This document shows positions 34,601-44,800 of a stretch of DNA of 64,000 nt, piece after piece (the first letter of the stretch is position 1; each line of letters opens with the position of its first letter). The notes under the pieces were generated by a model, which saw nothing but the letters and a program-made list of their open reading frames with translations, was not told where the DNA came from and did no database searches. Made by a program: the position numbers and the translations under genes. Source of the DNA: Siderastrea siderea (taxonomy: Eukaryota; Cnidaria; Anthozoa; Scleractinia; Rhizangiidae); assembly GCA_964030785.1 (NCBI GenBank), contig OZ034973.1, positions 1,800,632 through 1,864,631 of the forward strand. Reading direction: 5' to 3'.

Positions 34601-37600
34601 AGAGTCACATTTGACCGTCCAGGTTTGTAACTTTACTATTATTAATCAAAATATACTTCCAATTCTTGACTTACAGAGGTTGAAGAACAAAAAAAAAAAA
34701 AAACTTCAACTAAACTGTTAATTATGTAAGATACTGCAGTAACTGAAATTTAATATTTGTTCTTCTTTTGTATTTTCTTCTGGAGGTCTTGGTACACATT
34801 CAGTTCCTGATATTGAAGTCCTGGTAAGTTAATTATACTCCTTTGGTATGCACCCATTTCCACTTAGCTGTGACCCAGAATGAAGTGTTGTTTTAAGATA
34901 AGTCAAAATGGGATTTGTTTCTAGTTTTAAAAAATACACAGTTGAACAGTGCTTCAAAATTTAATGAAATATCACTTTGTTGATTTTCAGAGTGAGGAGC
35001 CACATGATACAATGCCGATATCTTCATTTCTTCAAAAGGAAAGACCGAGAACTGCTGCGTTCTCTCCTGCATACACCCCACCAAGGTATGTACCAACAGC
35101 CATGTTTGGTTGAAATGGCTGATAGGAATGAAATTCCTTTTGGGTTTTATCAGTAAAGGCTGTATAATAAAACAAGTGGATTGTGTACCCACTGTTCTCA
35201 TCTACCAGAAGACAGAATGGGACCCTTGATCGATTGAGTATGTACCTGTCTGCAACAGTGGGTTTGTGGGTCACATCCTTTGCTTGTGTAAAGAGGAACC
35301 TGCGAGAACATTATGCCTTCCACAAACTACCCCATGAAAACCAGGATTAGAACATCCAAATCCTAAAAAGATACATGCAACACTTCTGGAGCAATGCAGG
35401 GTTTTCAATAGCAATCTGAGTAGGTGGCAAAATTTTAGGAGTAGGTGGAGAATGAACTACTTGTACCAAAGGCTAAGATTCTAGGGGGGTCTGGGGGTAT
35501 GCTCCCCCAGAAAATGTTAAAATTTGGGCCTCTTAGAATGCATTTCCTGCATTCTGGAGCAAGAATTAGGGTATTTGAACAGAACAGGAACCACAAATCA
35601 CCACTGAAATTACTCAGAATTCAGAGAAGATTCTTTTGTTTTTCACGAATAAATCTTGGCCGATCCAAGGCTCGTGTTTGGGGGCGAATATTTCCCATGT
35701 TAGAGGTAAAATATGAGGTAATTTCTCAATCAAATAGGCGGCGAGTTTATGTCGAATAGCTGGCGAGTTTCGCCGGCTGCCGGCCCTTATTGAAAACCCT
35801 GGCAATGAAAGTGGGTTTGTGACGTCAAGTCAGATTGCCAGTGATGCAAGCAGTAGGGTGGGTTGGAGGAAGCTCAGTCCAGTCATTTGCATTGTGGTTG
35901 AATGATATACATGCATGAATACTGCCTTTAATTAACACAGTAATTTGCATGTTAAACTTGTCACTGCTTGTTTATTGTTTCTGTAGGCTTCTTCCTGTTG
36001 GTGGTGACCTGAACAGCCCAAACATGGTGAGAATGTTTAATTTGATTTGAATTTATTTTACAGTGTCATGCTTTGTACCATTACCACTTGCATAAAGTTT
36101 TTGATTAGTTTATAACAAGTGTTGTTTTATTTGCCAGGTCCATGACCCTCTCATAGGAGCTTCACCAGGAAGGTAAACATTTTTATGTACAAAACATATT
36201 TAGACCTGCATGCACCAATAAGCTACCATGAGTGGTTGTAAGTTTCCTAAATCCTCACTTATATTATTCTATTTTCAAAGGTTGCGCCTTCAAGATGCAA
36301 TCTCTCAGCAAGGACAAGGTATATGTTACTTCTCATAATATTAGATCTTTCAATTTCAATGTGTATCTAGATCATTTCCATCATGCTTTTTTGGCCTGGC
36401 TAAAACACTGTCTCAGATATTTTTTTCTTCATTTTCTTTAGGTGGCACACTAGGTGGTTTTCCTATTAGATTTCTCATCCTTGTGGTGAGTTTTCTAAAT
36501 TATTAATTTAATAAAAACAACTCATGATAATTGGAAAGCTGTTAGTTTCATGTGAATTTTACAGTAGGTGAAGATTGAATTTTTTATTTTGTTTCAGACA
36601 AGGTTATCAAAGATCTTGTTGGTCAAAAAAGAATGTATTGAGAAGTTGAGGGACATGAACACTCAAGCAGAAAAAATGGTATGATGGTAAAAATTAATTG
36701 TTTCAACTGAGTAAAAATAAAAGCAGCTGTAATGTGTCAAAAGGTGTTTTATAGCAAGTCGCGGTGTGAGCAGTTTGTAAATCATAGTTGTGATTTAGGT
36801 GGAGTAGTTTGTTAGTTGACTTGCTGTACAGCACTGAAGGTTGGCAGATTCACATATTCTCTCTGTGCTTGTAGGGAAACCTAAACTGCTATGGTGTTGT
36901 TTCATTAGAAAAGAAACTTCAATTTACATTGTCTTTCTCTACCAGCAAACTAAGAGGGGAACGTTAGTTAAGATTTTGAAGTGCTGTACATAGATAATTA
37001 TTAGTATCTGCTCCAGAGGAATGCCTAACTGTGTATTTAATTTGAAGGCAGTATCACAAAACAACTAACATGGCTTGAAATAAACTTTATCTGCTTTCTT
37101 CCTTAGAAATCATATCAAGAGCCAATTGACAAGGAGTTCCAAAGACGCTATGCTTCTGTTGTATTGGAATTAGAGCGGCTAAACAGGGTGTGTTGATTGT
37201 GCTTTGTTATGCTGTTGTTACAATGCTGTTAAGAAGACTTGGAAATCGTCTGAGGCTTTGGTTTTTGTTATCATCATTTTGAAAATACACCTGGTATTCA
37301 GCACTACTTTCCTGTAGTGCTGTTTTCTTTTTTAATATTTCAAGTGCACATCAGAGCTTCTGATTTGTGCAAGACAATCTGGCCATAAAACTGAATTCTG
37401 TGTTTTTAAATTGATTTGTTGTAGGATCTTAATGAATATTTAACAGGAGTTCAGGAATATTGTCAAGAGGTTTGTACAGTTTATTGTTGTTGTTATTTCA
37501 GGCACAATGCTCCAGTGGTTAGTATACTGGATTTTCAATGCTAGTCTCTGTCATCATGTTATTTCCATAGCCAAACACCTTGTCTTTACCACAGTGTATA

Positions 37601-39809
37601 AAAGGGTAATGACAAATTGTTAGTGAAGCAAAATTCAGCTGAACATTGTCTGGTATGGGGTAAGGTTTTCAGTGAGAGTCCCAGCAGAATACCCCACCCT
37701 AAAATTCACAGAGTACCTCTTAATGGGCCAGAGCTACAGTCAAGTGAGACCTGATGTAGATATTATTTTTTGTTTCATGCCAGCTCGCCCCAGATCAGGG
37801 AGTTCAGTCCATGGATCAGTCAACCAGTGTCAAGAGACGATGTGACGAGGAGGCTGCAAGAGTGGTGCAAGAAAATAATGTGGGCCTGTATGTTATGACT
37901 TCCATGTTTTATATATATATATATATATATGTTGTAGTTCAATTTTATCCTTGGTTCAATTTGTATTTTCTTTTGTTCTTTTTTATGTAAATATATGATA
38001 ATGAATATGAAACAAAAGAAAATAAAAATTGAACCAAGGATAAAATTGAACTGGACTGGGTAAATATGGCTTTATGAAAAACAGGTGCATGTACTTGACC
38101 ATGTTACAGGGTGTGTTACTGCTGCGGCATGATCAGAAATGTACAAGTAACTATAGTTAATATGTTAATGACAAATGGGGGACTTGGTCTAGGTTACAAT
38201 TACTTTGCCATGGGTAATGCTATGTTAGTGTGTGTTTTTTACTAAATTGGTAGGCCTTCCAAATCTTTTGTTTTAACTGCTTACTAAGTTTATGGCCTCT
38301 TCATGTATTTTTTAGGAATGCAATTACAAGTCAACCATTGACAAAGATTGTTGTTAGTCTGACTTCCCTTATGCTTCAAATCAAGGTACACTGGTTAATG
38401 CAAAAAAATCAGCTTTTACTTTTATTTATACTGTAAAATGTACTGCAATACATTAAAAACTCGTTTTGGCTTCTATTGCTTCCAGGAACTGTCTTGCTCA
38501 GTAAATAATACCTTGTTCTGTTATTTTCAGTCGCTAGCTGAGAATGACCTCAATACCTTTGAGTTCAAATCACTGTCAGATGCAGTGGATGAAATAAAGA
38601 AAACCATTGATCCTTCAAATATAAGGTGAGCTACAGTAACTGCATCTTCTACAACTTTTTTTTGCAGGTCATATTTGTTGTTTTATTTTTATTTTTTCGT
38701 TGTTTTGTATTAAATATAAATGTTGTTTTATATTAAATATAAATTTTATGATTTTGTATTGCCATAATCTGAAACCAAGGAAAATACAAATCAAACCAAA
38801 AACAAATTAAATGTCATGCACATGCCATGCAGAACATGACAGATCTTATTTGCTCACATTTTGTAGCCCACTGTTCTGGCCATTTTACTTTTGCCGAAGC
38901 AAACGCTTAATGTTAAACAACTTCATTTATGTGGCCATGTTTTGTCACCAGTTCATTTATCTTTCTCCATCAAGTTAGGGTGCCTTTCTTTGGAAAAGCC
39001 GAAGCTGGATTCTTGCTTGAATCCAAAAATGGATTTTGTGTTTTTTTTTTTTTTTACTAAAATCCAAAAACGGATCATGAATCCAAAGAATCCACACCCC
39101 GAGTTGATTCTTCAGATCAAATCTAAATCCGGATTTTTGAGATTCATGATCCATGCAAATTTACTTGTCTCGCCATATTTTCTCTCGATCTTGCGTGACA
39201 AAACCTTCGATTGTGGAAAAGAAAATTCAGGTGATTATTCCGTTCCGTTAGGATAACTTCGCTTGTGTACTATTTCTATAATTCAGGGACTGATTTTTAT
39301 GATTGTGAATGCAAATAGCGAGTTCAGTTGAACTACTGCAGATAGTGTGCTTGTTTATAAATTGTTTCTATTCCATTTTAGTTGCATTCTAGGGCAGTAC
39401 TAGAGAAATATCATTCTGATAAAAATATTGCGTGCCTTCCAGCCTGTCTTGTCATAACAAAGTAATCCTTTTTTGGATTTTGCATTTCTTGGTGTCCAAG
39501 AATCCTTATGATCTGGGATCACAAATCCATTTTCTGATTTCAACCCAAAAAATGCACCCTTAGATTCTGAGCACGTTTGTAAATCTTTTGAGAGACCTCT
39601 GCAGTGAAGTTGTGCTTATCATATTCTACAAAACACAATGTTGCTTTAGGAAAAACAAATCTGGAAACTTACTCAAAGCTTATTGTTATATTTTCTTTTT
39701 CTGTCACAGCTGCTTTCAGAATAATGTAGAAATCCATGTTGCTCACATTCAGTCTGGATTGAGTCAGATGGGCAATCTACATGCCTTTTCATCAGCTGGT
39801 ACATCATAG
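22603..39809 (+). CDS. LIN9: LIN9, DREAM/MuvB complex subunit, complete, 26 exons
   Basis: LIN9 is a scaffold of the MuvB core, which joins p130/E2F4 or MYB/FOXM1 on cell-cycle promoters in the nucleus. Coding exons: 22603-22615, 23089-23121, 23849-23898, 26140-26217, 26928-26956, 27438-27468, 27603-27650, 27781-27869, 28368-28431, 28562-28623, 33409-33490, 33834-33909, 34527-34622, 34786-34823, 34991-35085, 35987-36026, 36138-36172, 36281-36318, 36442-36485, 36598-36678, 37107-37187, 37425-37469, 37784-37887, 38316-38385, 38531-38625, 39710-39809. They sum to 1,617 nt in unbroken phase, 538 aa; human LIN9 is about 540. The DIRP domain starts at residue 95 in exons 8-10 (LLKLPKAARWCYFEWFYSSL, GDNDFHVCLKESFPNL, RRLMGKPRR). 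Exons 12-14 hold PLPLVIGTKVT, DGLFTGQIDAVD and YRVTFDRPGLGTH; the end has NNVEIHVAHIQSGLSQMGN. Exon 1 codes only for MAEE plus one base. Intron 10 (4.8 kb) carries an antisense DIRS-like element. Confidence 0.97.
23574..23632. repeat. AT-rich (AAT)n-like microsatellite in LIN9 intron 2
   Basis: A run of ATAATA and ATTATT units that forms a short imperfect palindrome. It is low-complexity sequence with no other content visible. Confidence 0.7.
24812..24855 (+). CDS. Candidate alternative first exon within LIN9 intron 3
   Basis: An ATG in the context TTATGGCGGCC opens 14 codons (MAAKGSGFGFVPSF) and runs into AG followed by GTAATT, a usable splice donor, in phase 2. The next LIN9 exon, 26140, starts in phase 0, so splicing there would shift the frame. 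Splicing to exon 6 (27438), which enters in phase 2, would keep the frame but skip exons 4 and 5. It could therefore be an alternative LIN9 start, the first exon of a nested gene, or a chance match. Confidence 0.25.
26368..26895. repeat. Interspersed repeat of the 'TATATAGCGC' type in LIN9 intron 4
   Basis: It begins with AATACTTATATAGCGCAAAT and ATGCACTTTACAA, then has GTGAGTTTTCAGGCTAGAT, GGAAGCTTGTTCCAAAGGT, GATCTGTCCCCTAGTGTC and AGGCCATTAATCGCC. I recall repeats of this kind from many marine invertebrate genomes. The class is unknown to me, and no intact ORF is present. Confidence 0.55.
26986..27290. repeat. Three-unit tandem repeat, period about 105 bp
   Basis: Three units each have the order AAA(G)TACTGCTCA, CATTTGAATGACC-like, GGATTTCATCCACAGACTCAA and GTTAGATCCACC-like sequence. 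The unit is the reverse complement of the interior of the TTAACCCTTTCACTCCC MITE family. The array starts about 30 bp after LIN9 exon 5. Confidence 0.75.
28978..29177. repeat. Internal direct repeats in the DIRS-like element
   Basis: TACTTATCTCCCCAG and CTGGATCGGACAAG occur in the same order at 28979-29018 and again at 29120-29177, with a related CACTACGAGC block between and inside them. The period is about 141 bp. DIRS-order elements carry complex terminal repeats used for circularisation, and this block lies beyond the 3' end of the recombinase ORF. Confidence 0.7.
29309..30310 (-). CDS. Tyrosine recombinase (DIRS-type YR)
   Basis: About 333 codons are open; the first codon of this frame segment is TTG, so the true start is probably by frameshift or reinitiation from the overlapping RT ORF (34-bp overlap). 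It would integrate the circular cDNA of the element. The catalytic set can be read by spacing as in Cre: R162 in FLRCGE, H278 and R281 in GHGFRIGA, W304 in GRW, and the nucleophile Y312 in YQLYIR. The distance from the second arginine to W304 (23) equals that in Cre and that to Y312 (31) is one less. The frame has no internal stop, so recent activity is possible. Confidence 0.88.
   Translation of the reverse strand: MHHPAFAHDPLRDEVQTYATWGLAWSTNRTYGSGEKRFIQFCLMNRLMSNDGDILPASEGTLIYFASYLARTVQHSTIKLYLAAVRNLHISCGHGDPLVGKLLLKKVLRGILRYQGKARILRQPVTPGVLLDIKPVLRSWLGECDYCMVWAAFTLAFFAFLRCGEFTYQGTSKFRPQFDLSADCVSFYPSLVCPQQMSVFLKASKTDYFRTGHSLVIACSPSPICAVSAMRDYLLAARPQGPLFSFQSGRFLTRSVVVNLLRDAARHAGLPYQSLKGHGFRIGAASTAAAAGLPDWLIKVLGRWSSDSYQLYIRTPKHVLLSAAPRMASISFP
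30277..31713 (-). CDS. Reverse transcriptase with RNase H (DIRS-type pol)
   Basis: This frame is open for 478 codons from a TTG at 31713, and the same frame stays open further upstream to about 31980, with sequence such as VDILERELSHHPDPNFVHDL. RT motifs: KTDLKSAFRL (catalytic D102), LPFGLRSAP (134-142) and HILDDFF (DD at 170-171), with LDD replacing the usual YxDD, as is common in this order. RNase H follows: YTDAAGS (D334), EWQELF (E372), WCDNES (D397) and ADALSR (D447). The ORF ends inside the recombinase frame. No internal stop is present. Gag and pol are in different frames, so pol may be made by frameshift. Confidence 0.92.
   Translation of the reverse strand: MISAIQHPEVVSSNLNKEIQLGCVAGPFDSSPIPDLQCHPVGVVPKKHSSEWRTIYHLSYPEGDSINDHIPKDPYALQYVRVDDAIRILQSLGRGSFMAKTDLKSAFRLIPIHPADWHLLGIYWQSQYYVDLYLPFGLRSAPFLFNLLSEALEWILKNNYGLTHVLHILDDFFIAEPSRLQCLSSFSTLLWVFMSVNAPVVASKTLGPSHVLEFMGIELDSTRMEARLPADKLQRTRDLLNSFTKRRSVRLVELQSLIGTLQFACKAVVPGRTFLQRMINLTWGVPSRFHHIRLNQEFFKDLTMWKAFLVGWNGRSFFLDTAITPSPDLELYTDAAGSVGFGGYFNGKWFQGRWPPHMQLSKAQGISIEWQELFPIVVACAIWFPHFSGKRIQFWCDNESVVAIINSGHSKSPRIMDLVRFLVLISMKHNFFVRARHVPGVRNDIADALSRFQDARFRAAAPTADRIPCTIPPSLMTL
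31839..32927 (-). CDS. Gag-like ORF with SAP motif, frame-shifted into a CCCH finger
   Basis: It starts at a true ATG (32927). Residues about 20-55 form a SAP-type DNA-binding helix pair (LSTEVLRLRLQALNLPITGS), followed by a basic, low-complexity region and an acidic, serine-rich segment. The middle matches a structural Gag-like protein (VDKNLEDKILRGEYIDF). Near 32080 the best protein signal moves to another frame (open at 31898-32173), which holds C-x8-C-x4-C-x3-H (CFRFNRSSGC...CTFPH) followed by CRRC, a CCCH-type zinc finger. The tail of the original frame past this point looks non-coding. Either one indel broke Gag or a frameshift joins the parts. Confidence 0.75.
   Translation of the reverse strand: MACPRGNRNVANTRQQRQDNLASLSTEVLRLRLQALNLPITGSKAELVSRLKGAVQGPRPTNQPRNGRVQKRTSRKRASRPKQAANVSEDTDAAANGEASEISSFVGSIEGLDEPLDLSEEPHQSSPFTAAQMAAIQDTVRLSLQQALQSHPLPSAAPYRSQALAPPARNTTPRPGAANPIGLHRPVDKNLEDKILRGEYIDFTLLLPDSLTQSQVPDIQLHFDDSVPGSSSPLTMVRKRKPTIDTFHKWLDAYTTYMLVTVASYPRRSLELLKYQQIISRAAACLLPLQPVIGMHLQFLHVPARLPPMPVFQPLHPQLPQRSLKNRSATPGLQQHQRPKQEIRSTFLPRTLIYLPSPLLLM
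34341..34407. repeat. (ATTC)n microsatellite in LIN9 intron 12
   Basis: About 16 tandem ATTC units with one GTTC variant. Simple repeat, no gene content. Confidence 0.95.
35405..35805 (+). repeat. Interspersed repeat with a CTAGGGGGGTCTGGG core
   Basis: The block CTAGGGGGGTCTGGGGG, TATGCTCCCCCAGAAAATGT and TTTCAATAGCAATCT also occurs in reverse orientation at 53050-53440. Further common points are AGTAGGTGG / AGTAGCTGG and GGCTGCCGGC / GCTACCGGC. It is in LIN9 intron 15. The class is unknown. Confidence 0.6.
36745..36960 (+). mobile_element. SINE family 2, degenerate copy in LIN9 intron 20
   Basis: Retains GAAAAGAAACTTCAATTTACA and TTGTCTTTCTCTACCAGC, in the same order as in the copy at 13335-13570, with many changes elsewhere. 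Edges are approximate. Confidence 0.4.
37500..37690 (+). mobile_element. SINE family 2, degenerate copy in LIN9 intron 22
   Basis: Head CTCCAGTGGTTAGTATACTGG (A-box-like), then a diverged ACACCTTGTCTTTACCACAG and GTGTATAAAAGGGTAATGAC, which match the order of blocks in the copy at 13335-13570. Confidence 0.45.
37936..38052. repeat. Foldback hairpin next to a (TA)n run
   Basis: GTTCAATTTTATCCTTGG at the left is the reverse complement of CCAAGGATAAAATTGAAC at the right, and TTTTCTTTTGT pairs with ACAAAAGAAAA. A TA microsatellite precedes it at 37912-37930. Located in LIN9 intron 23. A partly related sequence is present near 38770-38800. Confidence 0.8.
38975..39562. mobile_element. Putative MITE with TTAGGGTGC termini in LIN9 intron 25
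   Basis: The left end TTAGGGTGCCTTTCTTTGG and the right end CCAAAAAATGCACCCTTA are inverted repeats of each other with few mismatches. The interior has several copies of AATCCAAAAA(C/T)GGAT. I could not find a clear target duplication, so the superfamily is open. Confidence 0.6.
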
Positions 39810-40044
39810 AACACAACAGCATGTACTGTTCAGCTGATACAGGAAGACTTGTAATTTAGAAACTGTCATAAGATTATCCCTGTGCCAGAGGCACTTCTCA
39901 CATACACAGCCAGGTGCAAACCTGGTGTCATATTTTGTTATGCTTCTGCAAAGGTGCGTGCATGCTAATTTATGCTTGCAAGCAAAGCCATAGGTAACTA
40001 GGGTACATTACATTACCATTCATTTCATTTAGTTATTAGAAATG

Positions 40045-40250
40045 ATAATTTGGTAAATTGTGATCATCCAGGTGAGTGTAGTCCTGAGAAGGACTGTTTG
40101 AGATGACATTGACTGACGTTTTGACAACCTGAGCGGAAGTCATCATCAGAGTCAACTTCTGCTCAGGTTGTCCAAACGTCAGTCACTGCCATCACAAACA
40201 GTCCTTCTCAGGACTACACTCATCCGCACCATCACAATTTACCGAATTAT
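40045..40250. mobile_element. Palindromic MITE downstream of LIN9
   Basis: ATAATTTGGTAAATTGTGA at the left pairs with TCACAATTTACCGAATTAT at the right. Inside, AGTCCTGAGAAGGACTGTTT pairs with AAACAGTCCTTCTCAGGACT, and GACAACCTGAGC pairs with GCTCAGGTTGTC. The hairpin is almost complete over 206 bp. Confidence 0.88.
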
Positions 40251-40701
40251 GATATGACTCCTGGGTTCAAACCATTTACAGTATTAGGAATGAACAAGCC
40301 ATGTGAAAACTTGAAATGATTGTGCATTAAAGGTAGCGTCCATCTGTGTAAATCATAAAGCAATTTTGAAGAGAACAAGCAAATGGTAGAGCAATTTGAC
40401 TTCTATTTTAAAATGTTTAAAAAAATATGTTGGTACAACATTTTATAATATTAGTTGGACCAGTCAAACCACATTTTCCATTTGGGTACAAATTGCTTTT
40501 TACATGTGGGTTATCCTAGTTTTCCAATATCAGGAAGAAGGAAAGTGTACAACTTGTGGTTTCAATGTTGTGATTTGGAATATGTAAGTGCACTATTTAC
40601 AGTTTACTATTAAACTGACTGCAGTGGACAAATTTTGAAATACTGAAAAGATCCATCACAACACAGTTTGGAGACCAAAAGTGCCATTTTCCCAGTCCTC
40701 T

Positions 40702-40917
40702 TTAACCCTTTCACTGCAAAGGATACACTGAAGAATAAATTTTTTGAGAAAAATTATTCCACAAAATATTGAAAAAGTAATGCTACCATGAGCTGAGAAC
40801 TGCTCATTAGTAGCCTTCATTTGAATGACCGAGTTTTAAGATTTTATTCAGGGACTCAAAAGTTGGAACCATAATTATTTCCAACTGAAAGTTTGTTTTT
40901 GGCAGAGAAAGAGTTAA
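40702..40917. mobile_element. Degenerate MITE, TTAACCCTTTCACT family
   Basis: Left end TTAACCCTTTCACTGCAAA and right end GGCAGAGAAAGAGTTAA are an eroded inverted repeat. The interior has ATTTGAATGACCGAG and GGGACTCAAAAGTTGGAACC, matching the tandem units at 26986-27290. Confidence 0.65.
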
Positions 40918-41423
40918 AGAGACAGTTGAATTAAATTTGATAACCACATACTTTTATCCATTTTACTAATCTTTGTGGTTGCTCAATATTATATTTAACA
41001 GAACTACCTGTAAACCACACTAAGCATAAAACTTAAACAGTTTTATGTACTGTAAATTTGATTAAGTCGTAACAATATGACTTCTGTTTCTTGGAAGTGG
41101 TGGTCTAGAGATAGCATTAAAGAGTGGCTTTCAATTAACTATCAGAAGAAATTGTTTGCATTTGTCTTGCTTTTGTTGAGTTATGTAATTACAATCAAAC
41201 CTGTCTTAAGCCATCACCCTCCACTACTAGGCTATTGCATTTTACATCCACAGCCCCTCCCCCCCCATTGAGGTAAGCTAGTGTTATCACTGATTTAGGA
41301 TTCAAACCTAAAATAATTTAAAAAACAGTCATGTCTGCATGCCGACCATTTCATTTTTATACTTGTTGTTTACACTAATAAGGTTTTAGTCCAAAGAGAT
41401 TTATTGTCTACAAATTTCATTCG

Positions 41424-41670
41424 TTTTGTAATAAAAATTAATGATAAAAGGCCACGACATTTCGACCTCTCCGAGGTCATTTTCAAGTGCGAGTAAAAAA
41501 ATGAAAATTAGCATAAATATACTACAAGCGGTTTAAAACTGCTTTAAAACAGTTTTTTAAACCGCTTGTAACATATTTATGCTAATTTTCATTTGTTTAC
41601 TCACACTTGAAAGTGACCTCGGAGAGGTTGAAACGTCGTGGCCTCTTATCATTAATTTTTATTACAAAAT
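41424..41670. mobile_element. Long palindromic MITE between LIN9 and the P2X-like gene
   Basis: TTTTGTAATAAAAATTAATGAT at the left and its reverse complement at the right enclose a hairpin. Further in, GGCCACGACATTTCGACCTC pairs with GAGGTTGAAACGTCGTGGCC, and the centre is ACAAGCGGTTTAAAACTG / CAGTTTTTTAAACCGCTTGT. Each end carries AATAAA reading outward to the opposite strand. The element is inserted between the two convergent 3' ends. Confidence 0.88.
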
Positions 41671-41817
41671 GTATTTCAAAGAAATTTCTTATCAAAATTT
41701 CATTTGACGTATAAATTTTCTTAAATTGTTGTGGTTTCAAATTATAATTGCTTTAAGTAAAAGTTCTTTCAAAACTAACAATATTAGCAATTTCATTTTA
41801 TAAAAACTAGGGAATAG

Positions 41818-44800
41818 CTATTCATTCTTCTTTAGTTCTATAAGAGGAGACTCCTCATACACAAATCTGCGGTAACGTAACTTGTCAGGCAGGATATAAA
41901 GTGCTAGAATGTCTACAATTGTTGCTGTCAACGTCAATAATCCAACTCCAGATACAAGGTGGAACAATAATGCTGGTAAAGAGAAGTGACCTGACAAAAC
42001 AAAGAAAAAAAATTGTTTACCACTGCATAAAGAAACCAGTTAAAGTAAATGTTGTTAGATAATGGCTCAAACGTTTCCAATCAACTGAAAGAGGTGATGC
42101 ATGCAATTTACAAATTTTGTTCCATGTGTGAATTATTTGCAATAGCCCTTTTCACAGTTCCCTTTTCTCATTTGCATTACAATGCATTTGAACGTGAATG
42201 TGAGGCAATTTCGGGCAGAAACGGCAAAATTGCCCGAAATTGCCTCACATCCACGATCAAATACATTGTAATGCAAATGAGAAAAGGTAACTGTGAAAAG
42301 GGCTATTGGATGGGAATGTCATAAGTTTTAAGTGTTCTTTTTTCTGGTGGGGAAAAGAGAAGTACTCTACAAGTTTCAAAATTGTAAGTCCCATTTGTTT
42401 TACTATCAAAATTCTCAGAATTTTTTCTTGTGCAAATGGTGACACCCATAACTTATAGCGGTATTCACTCAACTGCCACCAACAGACTTAATTCCATTCA
42501 GTTAATTCCCCAACCCTCCCTTCCTTTGAGAGCAAACAAAAGCCCACCAAAACTGAAAGAAACAATTATTGTTTTCTCACCTAGCCGACCACTTTGGTGA
42601 AATTCTATTTTGATTCCATAGCGCTTCCTAAACAGGCGATGCTCTGGATGTACAACATGATTGGAGTCTTTAAAATCCTGTTCACTCATGACTGGTATGA
42701 GTTGGTTTACTCTGTAATCTGCATAAGGGATTCTCCTCACATGATATGAATATGTTATATCTCTACCAAGGAAAACAAGGTAGACATTAAACCCCGTTTT
42801 CTAAAAAAAATAACTTACCATATTTTAATCTGTCTGATTCGTATTACGTGAAGGAGTAGATTAAGATCCACAGGTGGGGGTTGCAGTCAAACCAAGACTT
42901 TTTAATTGTGGTGCATACTGATAGTGAACTCAAAACAGGGATCCCACTTGGTTTTAACATAACAAAAAGTTACTGGTTTAACTTACATTCTTGTTCTTTT
43001 GGATCACTGATTGAGACGTGTGGTTTTTGTACCTATGGGTAGAGCTAACAAGCAGGAAATGGGCTGCATTTTTACTCAAAAGCTCTTTTGCAGCTCACAG
43101 CGCTGATGATCAAACATGACCCAGCTAGGAGTCCCCCCTCCATGACCTCCAGCATTTTTCTTAAGCAGGATTCAGCAGCAAGGAATCTAGCTCTACCATT
43201 GCATGAGACAGCTGGAAAAAAGACATTGTTTAGTCACCCATACCCTGTACCAAGAAGAGTTGAGTCAGCATTTTGATAACGTATGGCCATGTGCAGAACA
43301 ATTCCATGGCGACGAAAAGGCTTTCCCTTGGCATTGAAAGCATCAGAGGGTTCATCCAAGCTTGATACTCCAGCTGCATGCAGGATCTCTTGTATGGTGA
43401 ACTTATCTGCCCTGCCTCTTGGACCACTATCTTCATTTGATGACAGGCTGTATTAGTGGAGAGAATGATTGAAAGAAATAATTTAAATTAAATCTGATTG
43501 TTTTCCCTCTTTGGACTTCTATTGACTTCTACTCAATTTAAAGTGCCTTATTTACCAGTATGCTTTTTTCCACTTTTCAATTTAAGCAAAAAGTCAAAAC
43601 TACTTTGCCTTCTCACAATATTTCCATCATGTCCATGGAGATATCCTTTCATGTTTCTTTGTGAAGCTGCCAAGTCATTCCTGCCTTTTTCTCTTAAAAA
43701 CTTTGTGGCCAACACAGTATGTTCAATCTTGATCATCATCATCTCTGGTTGAGGTGTAAAGTACAGTTTTTCTCTGAAAAATATCCAGTAAGATTATACT
43801 ATTAAGAAAATATAATTAAATGGAAAGAAGACCATTGCAGTTATAGATGCAACTTTTGCAACTTCACATTTAATTCTTCATCCCACAGTTCTAATATATG
43901 GTATTCATATATTCATTATTTTAAGAAAATATAGTCTTCAAATAGAATCAAGTTTTGATAACACCTTTAGCCTGAGAAAACAGCCGACGTTTCATAAGGT
44001 GACCATTTGAGCCCTCGCAAAACGACTACTGAGTAACGAGTGCAGAAATTCCACATTGATGACGTGTCACTACCCAGATCTTGGTAGTGCTTCTGATTGG
44101 TTGAAAGAAAATTCCAACCAATCAGAAGCACTACCAAGATCTGGGTAGAGACACGTCATCAGTACGGAATTTCTGAAATTTATTCGTTATTCAGACGTTT
44201 TGTGAGGGCTCAAGTGGCGACCTTGTGAAATGTTGGCTGTTTTCTCAGACTATAACACCTTCAGCAGTTTAAAATGTTAAGTTACCTTATTGTTTCAAAT
44301 TGTGGAAGTTTGCCAGGTGATGATGAAGTATTTTTTATTTGCCAGCGGTCCTTTGCAAATGTTGTCAAACTAATTGTGCGAGATTCCACAGGCCAAGGTG
44401 GCATGGTGTACACATCTTATTTGCTGGCTTCTTATCTACATGTATGATACATATATTATATTTTCAAATGTATATCATTAACATGTCAATAATATTTGAA
44501 AAATATTCTGGAAAATTGTATTTCAAAGTCTCAGCAAATTAACTGAATTGTAGCATTTTTTTCCACCCAAGATGATTGGTCATCATTGCCTGTCATATTA
44601 CTTACTTGTCATTACCTCACCTTTGTTACAGCAGTAGCTTAATTCCTCAAAATGAGATGATTGTTCATTATAACTGGCATTATCTTCTTTGGGGTCAGAT
44701 AGAGTGAATCTCATGGTAGACTCAGGGGATGTGTCAAACTGTATAAACAACAACAAAACAGCCTTTTAACTAGTGATCACATTATTATTTGTTGAAACTT

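Noticed and set aside
38891..39256. 121-codon plus-strand ORF
   Set aside because: It lies within LIN9 intron 25 and mostly inside the MITE with TTAGGGTGC ends; it includes a poly-T run read as phenylalanine.
43230..43436. 68-codon minus-strand ORF overlapping P2X-like exon 5
   Set aside because: The overlapping frame with FTIQEILHAAGVSSLDEP fits the P2X-like protein and the exon phases; this one is its shadow.
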